Notes: generated by a model from the sequence alone, not told the origin. A stretch of 64,000 nt of DNA from Acidovorax sp. A79 (GCF_041154505.1 NZ_AP028672.1:4070501-4134500); one strand, 5' to 3'. Shown: positions 35,833 to 45,346, numbered from the stretch's first letter. Made by a program: numbers and translations.

Positions 35833-36422
35833 ATGACCATCCGCGAGCCCATCTCTTAAGCTGCCCTCGCGCAGATCTTTACCGACGCCCGATCACGCCA
35901 CCCCTGGACTGACAGACAGGTGTAGGACGACGACCTGATCAAGTGGGGAGGGGACCCACGAGCGGAAACCTGCAGCCCGCTCGCATCGTGTTCGTTCATT
36001 CTGAAGAGGGACGCCGCAAGCTGTACCCGGCGCTGGAGGGGATGGGCAGCAATCCCGCTCAGGTGAGAGCCGCCCCGGTGACGGCCATGATTGCCCAGTA
36101 TGCGCGGTTCTACGACGAGGCGCCAATGCTCTTCCCTCGCACTGACTTCAAGCCGATGTTCGCAGCCGATGCGGTGTTCGCCGAGTCGATTGCGTTTCGT
36201 AGCAGCTCGCTGACAGGCGCCTACCTGGTGCTCGCGGCGCGGGGCCTTGGGTTCGACGTCTGCCCGATGTCGGGCTTCCATAACGCCATTCTGGATGAGG
36301 CCTTCTTCAAAGGCACCCACTGGACGGCGAACTTCACTTGCAACATCGGCTACGGCGATAGCGCGAGGCTCTACCCGCGCGACCCGCTCTTGGGCTTCGA
36401 CGAAGCGTGCCGTTTCGAGTGA
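35833..36422 (+). pseudogene. Nitroreductase / malonic-semialdehyde-reductase-like (RutE family) pseudogene
   Basis: Full-length homologue of the RutE/HadB nitroreductase group, broken near the N-terminus: MTIREPIS is followed by in-frame TAA and TAG codons (around 35857 and 35923) and a frameshift near 35945. It then runs cleanly as GPTSGNLQPARIVFVHSEEG, AFRSSSLTGAYLVLAARGLG, CPMSGFHNAILDEAFF and NIGYGDSARLYPR to 36422. An intact gene would be an FMN-dependent NAD(P)H reductase. Confidence 0.8.
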
Positions 36423-36442
36423 CCCATGACGACAGAAAGCAC

Positions 36443-37060
36443 ATGACCAGCACCACCATTGGCATCATCGGAGCACGCCAGATAGGCGGCGCCATTGCAC
36501 AGCAACTGGCTCGCTTGAACATCGAAGTGACCATCTCAAACAGCCAAGGCCCAGGCAGCCTGCAGGAACTGGTGGGAAGGCTCGGCCCATCGATGAAGGC
36601 GGGCAGGCAGGAAGAGGCGGCCTCCAAAGACATCGTATTCGTGGCGGTCCCCTGGCCTAAACTGCCTCAGGCCCTTGCGGGGCTGCCGGACTTCGGCAGG
36701 CGCATCGTTGTGGATACCAACGATCCGCTGCAAAAGCCGCCGCTTCCGTCCATCGACAGGGAAGGGGACGCCCGTCTGCACTGTTCGCTGAAATGGTTCC
36801 CGGGGCACGCGTGGTGAAGGCGTTCAGTCACCATGCATTTTGGAGCCTGGCGGCAGAACCCACGAAGGAAGGCGGTCAGCGCATCCTGTTCTACGCTGGA
36901 GACGATTGGCAATCGAAGGCCGCAATCGCCGTGCTCATTGAGCGCCTGAGTTTTTTACCGACGACATGGGCGACATCGAGACGGGCAGTCGGCTGTTCCA
37001 AGTCCCGAGCAGCCCGCTGGCTGGGCCCAACCATCGTGAAGATGGAGCTGTGCGCATGAA
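36443..37060 (+). pseudogene. F420/NADP-type Rossmann oxidoreductase pseudogene
   Basis: Starts TTIGIIGARQIGGAIAQQLA, continues RRIVVDTNDPLQ, then shifts frame near 36790 to VPGARVVKAFSHHAF and GGQRILFYAGDDWQSKAAIA, and shifts again near 36960 (DIETGSRLFQVPSSPLAGPN). The family is NADPH-dependent F420-reductase-like NAD(P)-binding proteins. Two frameshifts make it non-functional. Confidence 0.78.
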
Positions 37061-37352
37061 AAAGCTGCTCACACCATCACAGCTCGGTCGAGTCGAGATT
37101 CAGAACCGCGTGGTTATGGCACGGATGACAAGTGCGCGCGCCAACGCAGATGGCACGCACGGCAAGCTCGCGGCTGAATATTGCGGGCAGCGTGCAGGCA
37201 TAGCTGTGATCGTCACGGAAGGTACCCAGCCGTCCGACGATGGGCAAGGCTACCCGAGGCGCACGACCAGGCGGAGAAGGCCGACACCCTTACCCTGGGC
37301 CGACCCGACGGGTTCAGATGGTGCTCTCCAGGTCGAGAACAACTGCCCCTGA
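37056..37352 (+). pseudogene. Old-yellow-enzyme (NADH:flavin oxidoreductase) truncated gene
   Basis: The first about 72 residues are a clear OYE N-terminus (LLTPSQLGRVEIQNRVVMAR, LAAEYCGQRAGIAVIVTEGT). After 37270 the sequence shifts frame into AHDQAEKADTLTLGRPDGF, resembling an OYE C-terminal piece, so more than 200 central residues are deleted. It runs convergently into the quinone-reductase gene. Confidence 0.78.
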
Positions 37353-38315
37353 TCGCTTGCCGCTCTCCACCAGCTCGTGGGCAAGCGCACAGTCCTTGAG
37401 GGGGAAGACCTGGTGAATGGGGACGTCGAGGCGACCTTCCACCAGCAGGCGGTTGATGCGATTCGCAGCGTGTGCCCGCTCCTTTGCGGTCAGCAGGTAG
37501 ACCAGCACGAATTCAAGGCGTATGCCTTTGAAAAGCAGCTTGTAGAACGGGATATCCGGTCGCATGACCCGAGCAGAACCGTAGGTTACGATCGTCCCTC
37601 TTTCGGCGACTAGGTCGGCGAGATGCTCGGCATTGGCACCGAACTCGACCTCAACGGCGTGGTCGATTAGCAGTCCGTTTGTTTCCGCGAGCACGTCGGC
37701 GACGAAGGTGAGACTTGCATAGTCCACGAACGCATCGGCACCCGCGTTGAGGATGCGGGCTCGGTCATCTGGGCCATGGCCAGACGCCACCACAAACGCG
37801 CCCGCCATCTTTGCAAACTGGACGGCGAGGCGCCCAACGGTGCCGGCACCTCCGCTGATGAGGACGGTCCGCCCGGCGATGTCTTCAAATCCCGTGGTGG
37901 CATGGCATGCCGTGAGCGCGGGGATGCCGAGTGCAGCACCGACGCTGAACGAGATGTTATCTGGAAGTATGAAGACCAGATTCTCGTCAATCGCGATGTA
38001 CTGCGCGGCGGTGCCCTCGGCACGCCTCCACTGGCCATTGCTGATCCAAACACGATCACCCCGACTGATGCGACTGCATCCCGGGCCGCACTCTGCAACG
38101 AACCCGGCGCCATCGCTGTGCGGAATGACAAAAGGAAAGGGCAGCGCGCTGCTCCCGCCACGAACTCCCGCTCGGGCCTTCACGTCGGAAGGATTGACGC
38201 CCGACGCGCAGAGCTTCACCAGCACCTGCCCTGGACCGGGTGATGGCGTCGGGCGGTCGCCTTTCATCAGAACACTACCTGCAGGTCCAACTTCCTCATA
38301 CCAAACAGCTCGCAC
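37314..38315 (-). CDS. NADPH:quinone reductase / zinc-free MDR-family oxidoreductase
   Basis: 333 residues from GTG 38315 (GGAG upstream); the frame stays open to 38414, but that would overlap the divergent LysR start. Typical QOR: VRAVWYEEVGPAGSVL, GVNPSDVKARAGVRG, GDRVWISNG, Rossmann GGAGTVGRLAVQFAK, and C-terminal LVEGRLDVPIHQVFPLKDC. It reduces quinones or enones with NADPH. Intact, unlike the decayed oxidoreductases beside it; the divergent LysR protein is its likely regulator. Confidence 0.9.
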   Translation of the reverse strand: MRAVWYEEVGPAGSVLMKGDRPTPSPGPGQVLVKLCASGVNPSDVKARAGVRGGSSALPFPFVIPHSDGAGFVAECGPGCSRISRGDRVWISNGQWRRAEGTAAQYIAIDENLVFILPDNISFSVGAALGIPALTACHATTGFEDIAGRTVLISGGAGTVGRLAVQFAKMAGAFVVASGHGPDDRARILNAGADAFVDYASLTFVADVLAETNGLLIDHAVEVEFGANAEHLADLVAERGTIVTYGSARVMRPDIPFYKLLFKGIRLEFVLVYLLTAKERAHAANRINRLLVEGRLDVPIHQVFPLKDCALAHELVESGKRSGAVVLDLESTI

Positions 38316-38408
38316 ACTTTTCTCCAGTTTTTTGCAACGAGTAGATGCTAAGCAGGCAAGCTCAATCAGGGAATCGCATAATTCAAATAGGTCCAATTCG
38401 ACTCTGAG

Positions 38409-39260
38409 ATGCATGTGCCTGATCTAGATATTGACCTCATCCGCTGCTTCGTTGCCATTGCAGATACACGAAGCTTCACAGCGGCATCTAAGCGCCTATC
38501 CAGGTCTCAGTCAGCTGTGAGCACCAGGGTCCAGCGGCTTGAGGATCTTCTGGGGGCACAACTGTTTTCTCGGAACAGTCGCGAGGTGGCTCTCACCGAG
38601 GCCGGGGAGCAGTTTCTCAACTACGCCAACAGGCTTCTGCGCCTGAACGATGAAGCCTTCGGTATGCTTGGCCGTGGCAAATTGGAAGGACGCCTCCGGC
38701 TTGGCATCGTTGAGTACCTCATCCCGCATCGGCTGCCGGAGTTTCTGGCCCGCATTCGGCAGTTACTCCCTCGAGTTGAACTTAGCGTGAAGGTTGGTCT
38801 CAGTGAGGCCCTGTTGAGATCGTTCGATGCTGGAGAACTTGACGTGGTGGTGGCAAAGGAGCATGAGGGGTACGGCTCCGCACAATTCTTTCGCGAGGAA
38901 AAGATGCTGTGGGTGGCCCACAGTCATATGGAGCAACCACCGCCCACTGTTGAACTCTGCCTGCTCTCTGCACCGTGTACATTCCGCTCGACAGCGGTCA
39001 CTGCCTTGAACGCCAAGACGATCCAGTGGCGCGAGACGCTCACGTTGAGCAGCATCATCGCTATCCAGTCTTGTCTCAAAGAAGGACTAGGGGTATCGGT
39101 GCTCAGCGAATCAGCGATGGACGACGGGCTCGTCGCATTGCCGCAGGGATCTGCTGCTTGGCCTGTGCTTGGGTCGCTCAGACTGGCGACCTACGAGAGA
39201 AGCCCGAATGCCCTGAACCGCGCGCTTGTCGAGCTGCTACGGGAGTTCGCGCTCAGTTAG
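38409..39260 (+). CDS. LysR-family regulator
   Basis: 283 residues. Helix-turn-helix LDIDLIRCFVAIADTRSFTA, AVSTRVQRLEDLLGAQLFSR; effector domain RLRLGIVEYLIPHRLPEFLA, GELDVVVAKEHEG, CLKEGLGVSVLSESA. The start is 94 bases from the divergent quinone-reductase start. Compact effector domain with no obvious deletion. Probably activates the reductase in response to an electrophile; inference. Confidence 0.92.
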   Translation: MHVPDLDIDLIRCFVAIADTRSFTAASKRLSRSQSAVSTRVQRLEDLLGAQLFSRNSREVALTEAGEQFLNYANRLLRLNDEAFGMLGRGKLEGRLRLGIVEYLIPHRLPEFLARIRQLLPRVELSVKVGLSEALLRSFDAGELDVVVAKEHEGYGSAQFFREEKMLWVAHSHMEQPPPTVELCLLSAPCTFRSTAVTALNAKTIQWRETLTLSSIIAIQSCLKEGLGVSVLSESAMDDGLVALPQGSAAWPVLGSLRLATYERSPNALNRALVELLREFALS

Positions 39261-39734
39261 AAGCGCAGGAATGTTCGTTTCGCAGCCGGAGTAAGCCACA
39301 CGCTTTCGTTGCAGTACCAGACACTGATTGCACCAAGCCCATCTACAAGAGTCACCCGCCGGCGCATCGCTGATGACACATTCCCTTGCTTGCTAGCCCG
39401 GGTAACGCCGGATGCTTACTCTTCTTTGGGCGGCGTGGTTTCGATCGCCTCTTCAAAAGAGAAGCGCATTGGATAGGGATCGTTGCGCTTGATTTCTGGT
39501 GAGGAAAGATCCTCTTCGATCAGCTTGGCTGATCCATCCTTGGTCACATGCTCCATGGTTTCCCAAGGATACCTGCTAAGCCTCCTGTTCAGTGTGGCCT
39601 TGAGATCCGCCCGGGTCAGCTTGAATTTGCCTCCTGTAGCGTGCTGTACCGCTTCGCGAAAGACCTGCACTTGCGCAGCTGTTCGTCAGCGGGCTTGATG
39701 TGCATGGTCAGCAGGTGCGTCACCCGTTAGGCCT
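39261..39734. other. Gap with one doubtful minus-strand frame
   Basis: A minus-strand frame at 39416-39670 (84 codons) encodes a charged sequence (TRADLKATLNRRLSRYPWET, LIEEDLSSPEIKRNDPYPMR) that looks protein-like but matches no family I know and lacks a clear ribosome site. It may be the tail of a gene cut by the IS5 element. Confidence 0.3.
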
Positions 39735-40260
39735 GCCGCCGGAGTCTGGGAACAAATGGCTGCCATGCTGGTCAAGGTCCAGTGCATCGGGTACCGGCTG
39801 GTCGATCGCACCGTCGTTCGAGCGCATCAAGAAGCTGACTTGGGCAACGTGGGGCAAGACTGCGGCCCTGAGGCGTTCCCGAGGTGTTTGAGCACGAAGA
39901 TCCACCTAGCCGGTGACGAGCAGGGGCCGCCCTTGAGGCTGATCCTCAAGCCAGAGCTAGTTAACGATTTCATTCAGGCCCCCGAGCTGCTGCGAGGCTT
40001 TGCGCCCACACATGTCCTCGCAGACAAGGGCTGCGACAACCGTGCCTTGGTTGTGTAGATCGAAGCCCGTGGCGCGCAAGCGCACAGTTGCCGACAAGCA
40101 CGGCCCCTCGATGCCAAGCTCTGCCGCGTGCTCAATACCATCGAGCGATGCATAGGACGGTTCAAGCAGTACTGGTGCATCGCCCCGCGCAATAACCGCT
40201 GGGAAGCCAGCTTCCTGGCCTTCTTCTGCCTGGCAGCTTCTCTGACTGGGGCGCGGCCTG
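39735..40260 (+). pseudogene. IS5-family transposase remnant
   Basis: DDE-transposase motifs in one frame: RLVDRTVVRAHQEADLG, LSTKIHLAGDEQGPPLRLIL, GFAPTHVLADKGCDN, then an in-frame TAG (40056-40058) followed by NTIERCIGRFKQYWCIAPRN and NRWEASFLAFFCLAAS. The N-terminus is missing and the sequence is divergent, so it is an old, inactive copy. Confidence 0.8.
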
Positions 40261-40350
40261 AAAGTCGATCCAGCCTAGGGGCCTGCCGGAGGGCTTCTTA
40301 GCCGCTCATTTGGTCAAAGTAGACGCCAGAAGGCATCTGCAGGGCGCTCT

Positions 40351-41223
40351 TCACGCGCGCGCTCGCTTGGCCGCTGACGCTTGCACATACGCACCGGACT
40401 CAAAGAGTTGGCGCTCGACGTGTTCGATTTGTTCAACGACTTGAGGGCTAGAGTCAGCAACGAGCTGCTCCAGCAATGCTTCCATTAGCGCGACGCCCGC
40501 CGCAACCGACGGAAAGAACGACGAGCTATGCACGGCAAAGAGCAACGTGATGTCAGCCTGAAGCGCTAGAGGTGACGCACTGCTATCGGTCATCGATACC
40601 AGCGTCGCTCCAGCCCTTTTTGCATGGTTGGCGATCTCCAGCGACTCACGCGAGTACGGCGCAAAACTTGTCACGACGACGGCGTCGCCCTTCTCGATGG
40701 GCCTTAGCTGCAGTTCAAGTCCGGTGCTCGAGGCGTCAATTAAATGAACGGAATTTCGAAATAGTCGATAGCCATAGAAAAGGGTATAGGCCACGGGAAA
40801 GCTAGCCCGAAGACCAGCAATGTGCACGCTCTTGGCCTTCCTAAGCGCCTTTACCGCGTCCCTCAGCCGCGGGCTGGCTCCCTTTTCAGTGGCGTCAATA
40901 TTGCCGTGATGCACAGCGAATAACTCGCTGACCAGATCGTGCGTGCGGCCGCGCCGGGCGACGGTCTTCGCGCGCTGCCCATAGGAGTCATCGTGTAACC
41001 CAAGGTCTTCTGCAAACGCTGACTTGAGGTCGGACCAGCCTTCATATCCCAGTTGCTGTGCAAGTCGCACCAGGGTTGTTGGCTGTGCCCCCGCCTTTTC
41101 GGCGATGCTTCGCATCGAATTGATGACTACCTCATTGGGGTAGTCGACGATGAATCGCGCTGCGGCTTGCATGCGCGGCGTTAGGGCTTCAAACTGCTCC
41201 AGTAGCTTTTCTCGGGCGCTCAT
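40351..41223 (-). CDS. RpiR/MurR-family transcriptional regulator
   Basis: 290 residues. N-terminal HTH_6 domain (TPRMQAAARFIVDYPNEVVI, AEKAGAQPTTLVRLAQQLGY) and a C-terminal SIS domain (about 125-260; VHIAGLRASFPVAYTLFYGY, GDAVVVTSFAPYSRES) that normally binds a phospho-sugar or, in relatives, other metabolites. First in a minus-strand position with the enoyl-CoA-hydratase/synthetase genes upstream. A GGAACGAATG site lies 27 bases before its start, and matching sites precede the peptide ABC and hydratase/porin genes, so it is the likely regulator of the whole cluster. Confidence 0.93.
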   Translation of the reverse strand: MSAREKLLEQFEALTPRMQAAARFIVDYPNEVVINSMRSIAEKAGAQPTTLVRLAQQLGYEGWSDLKSAFAEDLGLHDDSYGQRAKTVARRGRTHDLVSELFAVHHGNIDATEKGASPRLRDAVKALRKAKSVHIAGLRASFPVAYTLFYGYRLFRNSVHLIDASSTGLELQLRPIEKGDAVVVTSFAPYSRESLEIANHAKRAGATLVSMTDSSASPLALQADITLLFAVHSSSFFPSVAAGVALMEALLEQLVADSSPQVVEQIEHVERQLFESGAYVQASAAKRARA

Positions 41224-41249
41224 ATTCAGGGCGTTCTCCTCGTGTGAAT

Positions 41250-41263
41250 GGAACGAATGTTAC
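41250..41263. promoter_or_regulatory. Putative RpiR operator upstream of rpiR
   Basis: GGAACGAATGTTAC shares its first ten bases with the 14-bp sites at 33211 and 45333 (11 of 14 overall). Location just upstream of the rpiR start suggests autoregulation. Confidence 0.5.
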
Positions 41264-41340
41264 ACCCATCGATGCAAAGAGCGCATCAGCTCCATTACGG
41301 ACCTGACAGCGCGACACAAGCACGCAGTTGACCGCTGCAG

Positions 41341-42156
41341 CTACCGCCCGACGAAATGGGGACGCCGTTTGTCGAGCACTGCGCCAACTGCTTCCAAGTG
41401 ATCCTTGGTGTTGTGGCACATCCCCTGAAATGCGGCGCACAAGTCCAGGAACTCCGGAAACTCCATGCCTTGCGCACTCTTCAACAAGCGCTTCGTGAGA
41501 CGCAGCGCTTGTGGCGGCTTCGCCGCGATGGAGTGGGCCAACTCGGCAGCACGAGTCATCAGCTTTTCCGGACTTACCACGTCGAGAACAAGCCCAAGAG
41601 CCAAAGCCTCCGATGCGCTCACGGATCGCCCCGTGAGACAGAGTTCGGCGGCGCGCTGCGGCCCCACCAACCGTTGCAGGAACCAGACGCCGCCATCGCC
41701 AGGCACGATCCCGATGTTGACGAAGCTCTCTGCCATGACAGCGACATCAGAGGCCAGTCGGATGTCACACATGCAGGCTAGATCGAAGCCCGCGCCAATG
41801 GCTGATCCATTGATTGCGGCTATTGTCGGCACATCGAGGCGACTGAGTGCAAGGGGAATGCGTTGGATGCCGGACCGATAGCGCGTCTGAACCTCGTAGA
41901 CGTCACCGGCAAAGCTGCTTTGCCGGGCGAGCATGTGCTTGATGTTGCCGCCAGCTGAAAAGGCCTTCCCATTGCCCGTGATCACGAGCACTGAAACGCT
42001 CTCATCGCGATTGATCCAGCGAACGGTCTCTTCGATATCATCAATGAGTCGGGTTCCCGTTAGTTCGTTTCGCACGTCATCCCGATTCAGGGTGAGCGTT
42101 GCGACGCGATTGTCAATTGTGAGAAGCGCGTCGTGAAGCATCGGTAGCTGGTTCAC
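41341..42156 (-). CDS. Enoyl-CoA hydratase/isomerase-family protein with atypical active site
   Basis: 271 residues. Crotonase fold: oxyanion-hole segments FSAGGNIKHM and NGSAIGAGFDLACMCDIRLA, then ESFVNIGIVPGDGG. The usual first catalytic glutamate is an aspartate (GAGFDLA) and the second (PExxLG position) is replaced, while an aspartate sits in PGDGG, as in crotonases with other activities (isomerase, hydrolase, C-C bond cleavage). One base from the downstream end of the acyl-CoA synthetase gene; co-transcribed with it. Confidence 0.9.
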   Translation of the reverse strand: MNQLPMLHDALLTIDNRVATLTLNRDDVRNELTGTRLIDDIEETVRWINRDESVSVLVITGNGKAFSAGGNIKHMLARQSSFAGDVYEVQTRYRSGIQRIPLALSRLDVPTIAAINGSAIGAGFDLACMCDIRLASDVAVMAESFVNIGIVPGDGGVWFLQRLVGPQRAAELCLTGRSVSASEALALGLVLDVVSPEKLMTRAAELAHSIAAKPPQALRLTKRLLKSAQGMEFPEFLDLCAAFQGMCHNTKDHLEAVGAVLDKRRPHFVGR

Positions 42157-44346
42157 TTAGTTCTCCTGTGAGGTCAACTGCGGTTTCGGATCGAGCAATA
42201 TTCGTACATCAAGAACCCTGATCCCCTCTGGGTAAGTCATGACAGGGTTTAGATCCAATTCAGCGATCTCAGGAAACGCTGTGCACAGGCGGGATACGCC
42301 AAGCATCAACTGAACCAGTGCGTCCTTGTCAACGGGGAGTAAGCCTCGCACGCCATCCAGAATCTGCGAGGCACGAATTTCCCCAAGCATAGACCGCGCG
42401 TCTGTTTCGGTGAGCGGAAGAGATCGAAAGACTACATCGCGCAACACTTCCACCAACACGCCTCCCAGACCGAACATTAGGACGGGGCCGTATAACGGGT
42501 CTCGCACGACGCCGATGATGACTTCAACGCCACCAGAGGGGGCCATCGGGGTAATGAGCACACCTGCCACGTTAGGGCTCTCCCGGCCGTGCGCGCGTGC
42601 GTACGTCGTCGAATTTGCGAGGATCGTGGCATACGCATCCCGAACCGAGGACGTGCTGCTGATGTTGAGCCTGACGCCACCTGCTTCCGTCTTGTGAACG
42701 ACGTCACAGGAAACGATCTTCATGGCTACGGGGACTCGACCCATCGATTCGAATGCAACGACCGCATCGTCTGCAGATGAGGCGAGCCGCGCGGCCGTAA
42801 ACATCTTGACGCCGGCGTCTTCCAGCGCTTGGCGCGCCTCGTGCTCCAGGACGACGTGGCGACCCTCGCGCCTGCAGTTCTCGATGACGCCTTGAAAGCT
42901 CCCTGACCGGGGCGAGACATTGCTCGCTTCAGAAATCGGGCGACGGCGAACTTCCCCCCACTCGGCGAGCGCCTCGAGGCACCGCACCGACAGTTCCAGT
43001 GAGGCGTGCACAGGGACACCGAGTTCACGGATTATCGACAACGGTCGGGGCCGCTGGTCCGCACCGAGGCTACCGTACAAGCTGTGTACGATCACCGGCT
43101 TACCAGATTGCGTGCAAAGGCTCGCTACACGCCTGGACGTCTCAAGCTCCACGTCAGTCAGCGTGCGAGAAAATCGCACGCCATAGCCCCCAAACAATCC
43201 TGTAATCAGGAGTGCATCAACGGCAGGATCGGCCATCAGAATGGCAGCGCACTCCGCGAAGAGTGCTGGGTTTGAATCAGTTCCACCGGCGACATCTACT
43301 GGGTTTGCCACAGTCGCAGAGGCGGGCAGGATGGCGCTCAAACGAGCCCTTGTGATGTCACTCAGTGTCGCAATCTGCAGGCCCTGTTCCGACAGGGCGT
43401 CAGCTGCGATCGTGGCATGACCGCCACCATCTGCGAGCACGGCGACCCGCCGCCCAGCCATCGGGGGCAAGAGCGACAACGTCTCGGCGATCGAGAGGAT
43501 CTCGTCCGACTTGCACGCCAGCACGGCACCCGCCTGCTTCAGCACTCCTTCACTGATGGCGTAGTTGCCCGCGAGTGCGCCCGTGTGAGATTGAGCCGAC
43601 TTGCGCCCGGCGTTCGTGCGGCCTGACTTGTAGATGACGACAGGCTTCTCTCGCGTGACGCGTTGCAAGCTCTCGAGAAATGCTCGACCGTCTTTCAAAC
43701 CCTCGATGTATGCAATGACTACCTGGGTGTTTTCATCGACGCGCAGGAACTCGAGATACTCTTGGAACTGAATGTCCGATTCATTTCCGATGCCGACGTA
43801 GATCGACAAGCCGACATGGCCGTTGGCCTGGGCTTCAGTGACGAGTGACAGCGCCATGTTCCCGGATTGCGACACCAAGGCAATGCCACCCCGCTTCAGA
43901 TCCGTGAAGCCGACAATATTCGCCTGCGCATGAGTGTTGAAAATTCCGGACGTGTTCGGACCAATGATTCGGACCCCGCTTCGCACGGCTTGTTCGACCA
44001 TCCGCGCCTGAAGTTCTGCCCCTTCATCACCCGCTTCGGCAAACCCACCGGCGAGAACGACAGCACCTCTCACACCTTTTGTTCCGCATTGAGCGATGAC
44101 GTCGGGTAGCGTTCGCGCCGGCGTGCAGATGAGTGCCAAATCAACCGTATCTGGAACGTGCGCCAGAGTTGGGTATGCAACTTTGCCGAGGATCGATACT
44201 TCCCGGGGATTGACCGGGTAGATACTCCCGGGAAATCCATCATTGATAAGTTTCTGGATCGATCGAAAGCCGCGCTTTGTAGGATCGTTGGAAGCGCCGA
44301 TCACCGCAATGGATCTGGGGTAGAAGATTGGATACAAGGCGTCCAT
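42157..44346 (-). CDS. NDP-forming acyl-CoA synthetase (acetate-CoA ligase family), fused subunits
   Basis: 729 residues from ATG 44346 (MDALYPIFYPRSIAVIGASN), one base after the upstream stop; the frame continues upstream inside the neighbouring gene. Domains: CoA-binding Rossmann (1-130), succinyl-CoA-synthetase-like flavodoxin domains with the phospho-histidine loop AQSHTGALAGNYA, and a C-terminal ATP-grasp domain (VPVAMKIVSCDVVHKTEAGG, ending LDLNPVMTYPEG). It converts an organic acid plus CoA and ATP or GTP to acyl-CoA, reversibly. Between two crotonase genes, so it likely primes or finishes acid degradation. Confidence 0.93.
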   Translation of the reverse strand: MDALYPIFYPRSIAVIGASNDPTKRGFRSIQKLINDGFPGSIYPVNPREVSILGKVAYPTLAHVPDTVDLALICTPARTLPDVIAQCGTKGVRGAVVLAGGFAEAGDEGAELQARMVEQAVRSGVRIIGPNTSGIFNTHAQANIVGFTDLKRGGIALVSQSGNMALSLVTEAQANGHVGLSIYVGIGNESDIQFQEYLEFLRVDENTQVVIAYIEGLKDGRAFLESLQRVTREKPVVIYKSGRTNAGRKSAQSHTGALAGNYAISEGVLKQAGAVLACKSDEILSIAETLSLLPPMAGRRVAVLADGGGHATIAADALSEQGLQIATLSDITRARLSAILPASATVANPVDVAGGTDSNPALFAECAAILMADPAVDALLITGLFGGYGVRFSRTLTDVELETSRRVASLCTQSGKPVIVHSLYGSLGADQRPRPLSIIRELGVPVHASLELSVRCLEALAEWGEVRRRPISEASNVSPRSGSFQGVIENCRREGRHVVLEHEARQALEDAGVKMFTAARLASSADDAVVAFESMGRVPVAMKIVSCDVVHKTEAGGVRLNISSTSSVRDAYATILANSTTYARAHGRESPNVAGVLITPMAPSGGVEVIIGVVRDPLYGPVLMFGLGGVLVEVLRDVVFRSLPLTETDARSMLGEIRASQILDGVRGLLPVDKDALVQLMLGVSRLCTAFPEIAELDLNPVMTYPEGIRVLDVRILLDPKPQLTSQEN

Positions 44347-44347
44347 G

Positions 44348-45127
44348 TCAGTCTCCGCGGAAGATGGGTGCCCGCTTCTCTGCGAAGGCGTCGACTCCTT
44401 CTTGCCAGTCACGCGTTGTGCTGACAAAGGTCATGCCCTCCAGCTCTGCACGTAAGGCCGCATCCAACGTTGCCTCCGCAGCAAAATTCAATTGCTCTTT
44501 CGCGAGCTGCATCGAGCGCGGCGCTTTGGCAGTGAGTTGACGGCAGAACTGAAGCGCAGATTCTATGAACACATCATCGTCGAACACGCGATTCGCCAAT
44601 CCGATTCGTGTCGCTTCTTCGCCTCCGATACGCTCGCCCAGGAAAACTAACTCCCGTGCCTTCGCAAGGCCCACAAGCCGCGGCAGCAGCCAAGTGACGC
44701 CTCCGCCGAGAAAGTTGCCGATGCTAATCTCCGGAAGGCCGATCTGCGCCGTTCTGGACATCACGATGAAGTCGGAAGCGAGCGCGATCTCGGCACCAGC
44801 ACCGAGAGCATAACCATTGACCGCCGAGACGACTGGCTTCTTGAGTTGCAGAAGGCGCTTACAGAGCAGCTGTTCGCCTTGCAGGTATTGCCGTCTGTCG
44901 TAGGGCGTACGACCTGCTTTGTGCTCCTTCAGGTCCGCTCCGACGCAAAAGGCGCGACCGGCTCCGGTGAGTAGGACAACCCGCACTTCGACATCTCGCT
45001 CGGCTTCGACGAGCGCCTCGCCGAGCTCGTCGTAGAGCTGCTGCGTGACCGCGTTGAGCCGGAGGGGGCGGTTGAATCGGATCTGTGCGATCCCGTCGGC
45101 AACTGAAAACGTGACTGTCTCGTACAT
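44348..45127 (-). CDS. Enoyl-CoA hydratase
   Basis: 259 residues from ATG 45127 (GAGG upstream). Crotonase with both glutamates in place: ALGAGAEIALASDF and IGLPEISIGNFLGGGV; oxyanion segment FCVGADLKEHK. It hydrates a trans-2-enoyl-CoA. First gene of the hydratase-synthetase-crotonase operon; divergent from the porin/gamma-glutamyltransferase operon across a region with several putative RpiR sites. Confidence 0.93.
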   Translation of the reverse strand: MYETVTFSVADGIAQIRFNRPLRLNAVTQQLYDELGEALVEAERDVEVRVVLLTGAGRAFCVGADLKEHKAGRTPYDRRQYLQGEQLLCKRLLQLKKPVVSAVNGYALGAGAEIALASDFIVMSRTAQIGLPEISIGNFLGGGVTWLLPRLVGLAKARELVFLGERIGGEEATRIGLANRVFDDDVFIESALQFCRQLTAKAPRSMQLAKEQLNFAAEATLDAALRAELEGMTFVSTTRDWQEGVDAFAEKRAPIFRGD

Positions 45128-45156
45128 CTTAACCTCTAAGTACTTCCTAGCATTGT

Positions 45157-45346
45157 GGATCAAATGATCCGAATGAGAAATTTCTGGATTAACTGGTTGA
45201 TATTCGGTTCAAGCAATGGGCATCCGGGCGTTGGGTGCATTGCCTTGCGTGATCTAGGTAGAACCCCTATGGATCATATGTTCCGTGAAACTATAACATG
45301 GTACGAACGTTTGTTCCATAGAATGTATATATGGTTCATTCGTTCC
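45157..45346. promoter_or_regulatory. Divergent promoter region with multiple putative RpiR sites
   Basis: Three 14-bp motifs: GGATCAAATGATCC (45157-45170), GGATCATATGTTCC (45271-45284, reverse complement GGAACATATGATCC) and GGTTCATTCGTTCC (45333-45346, reverse complement GGAACGAATGAACC). A degenerate fourth (ending TTTGTTCC, 45317) lies between the last two. Consensus GGAWCRWATGAWCC is nearly palindromic. They flank both divergent operons. Confidence 0.62.
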
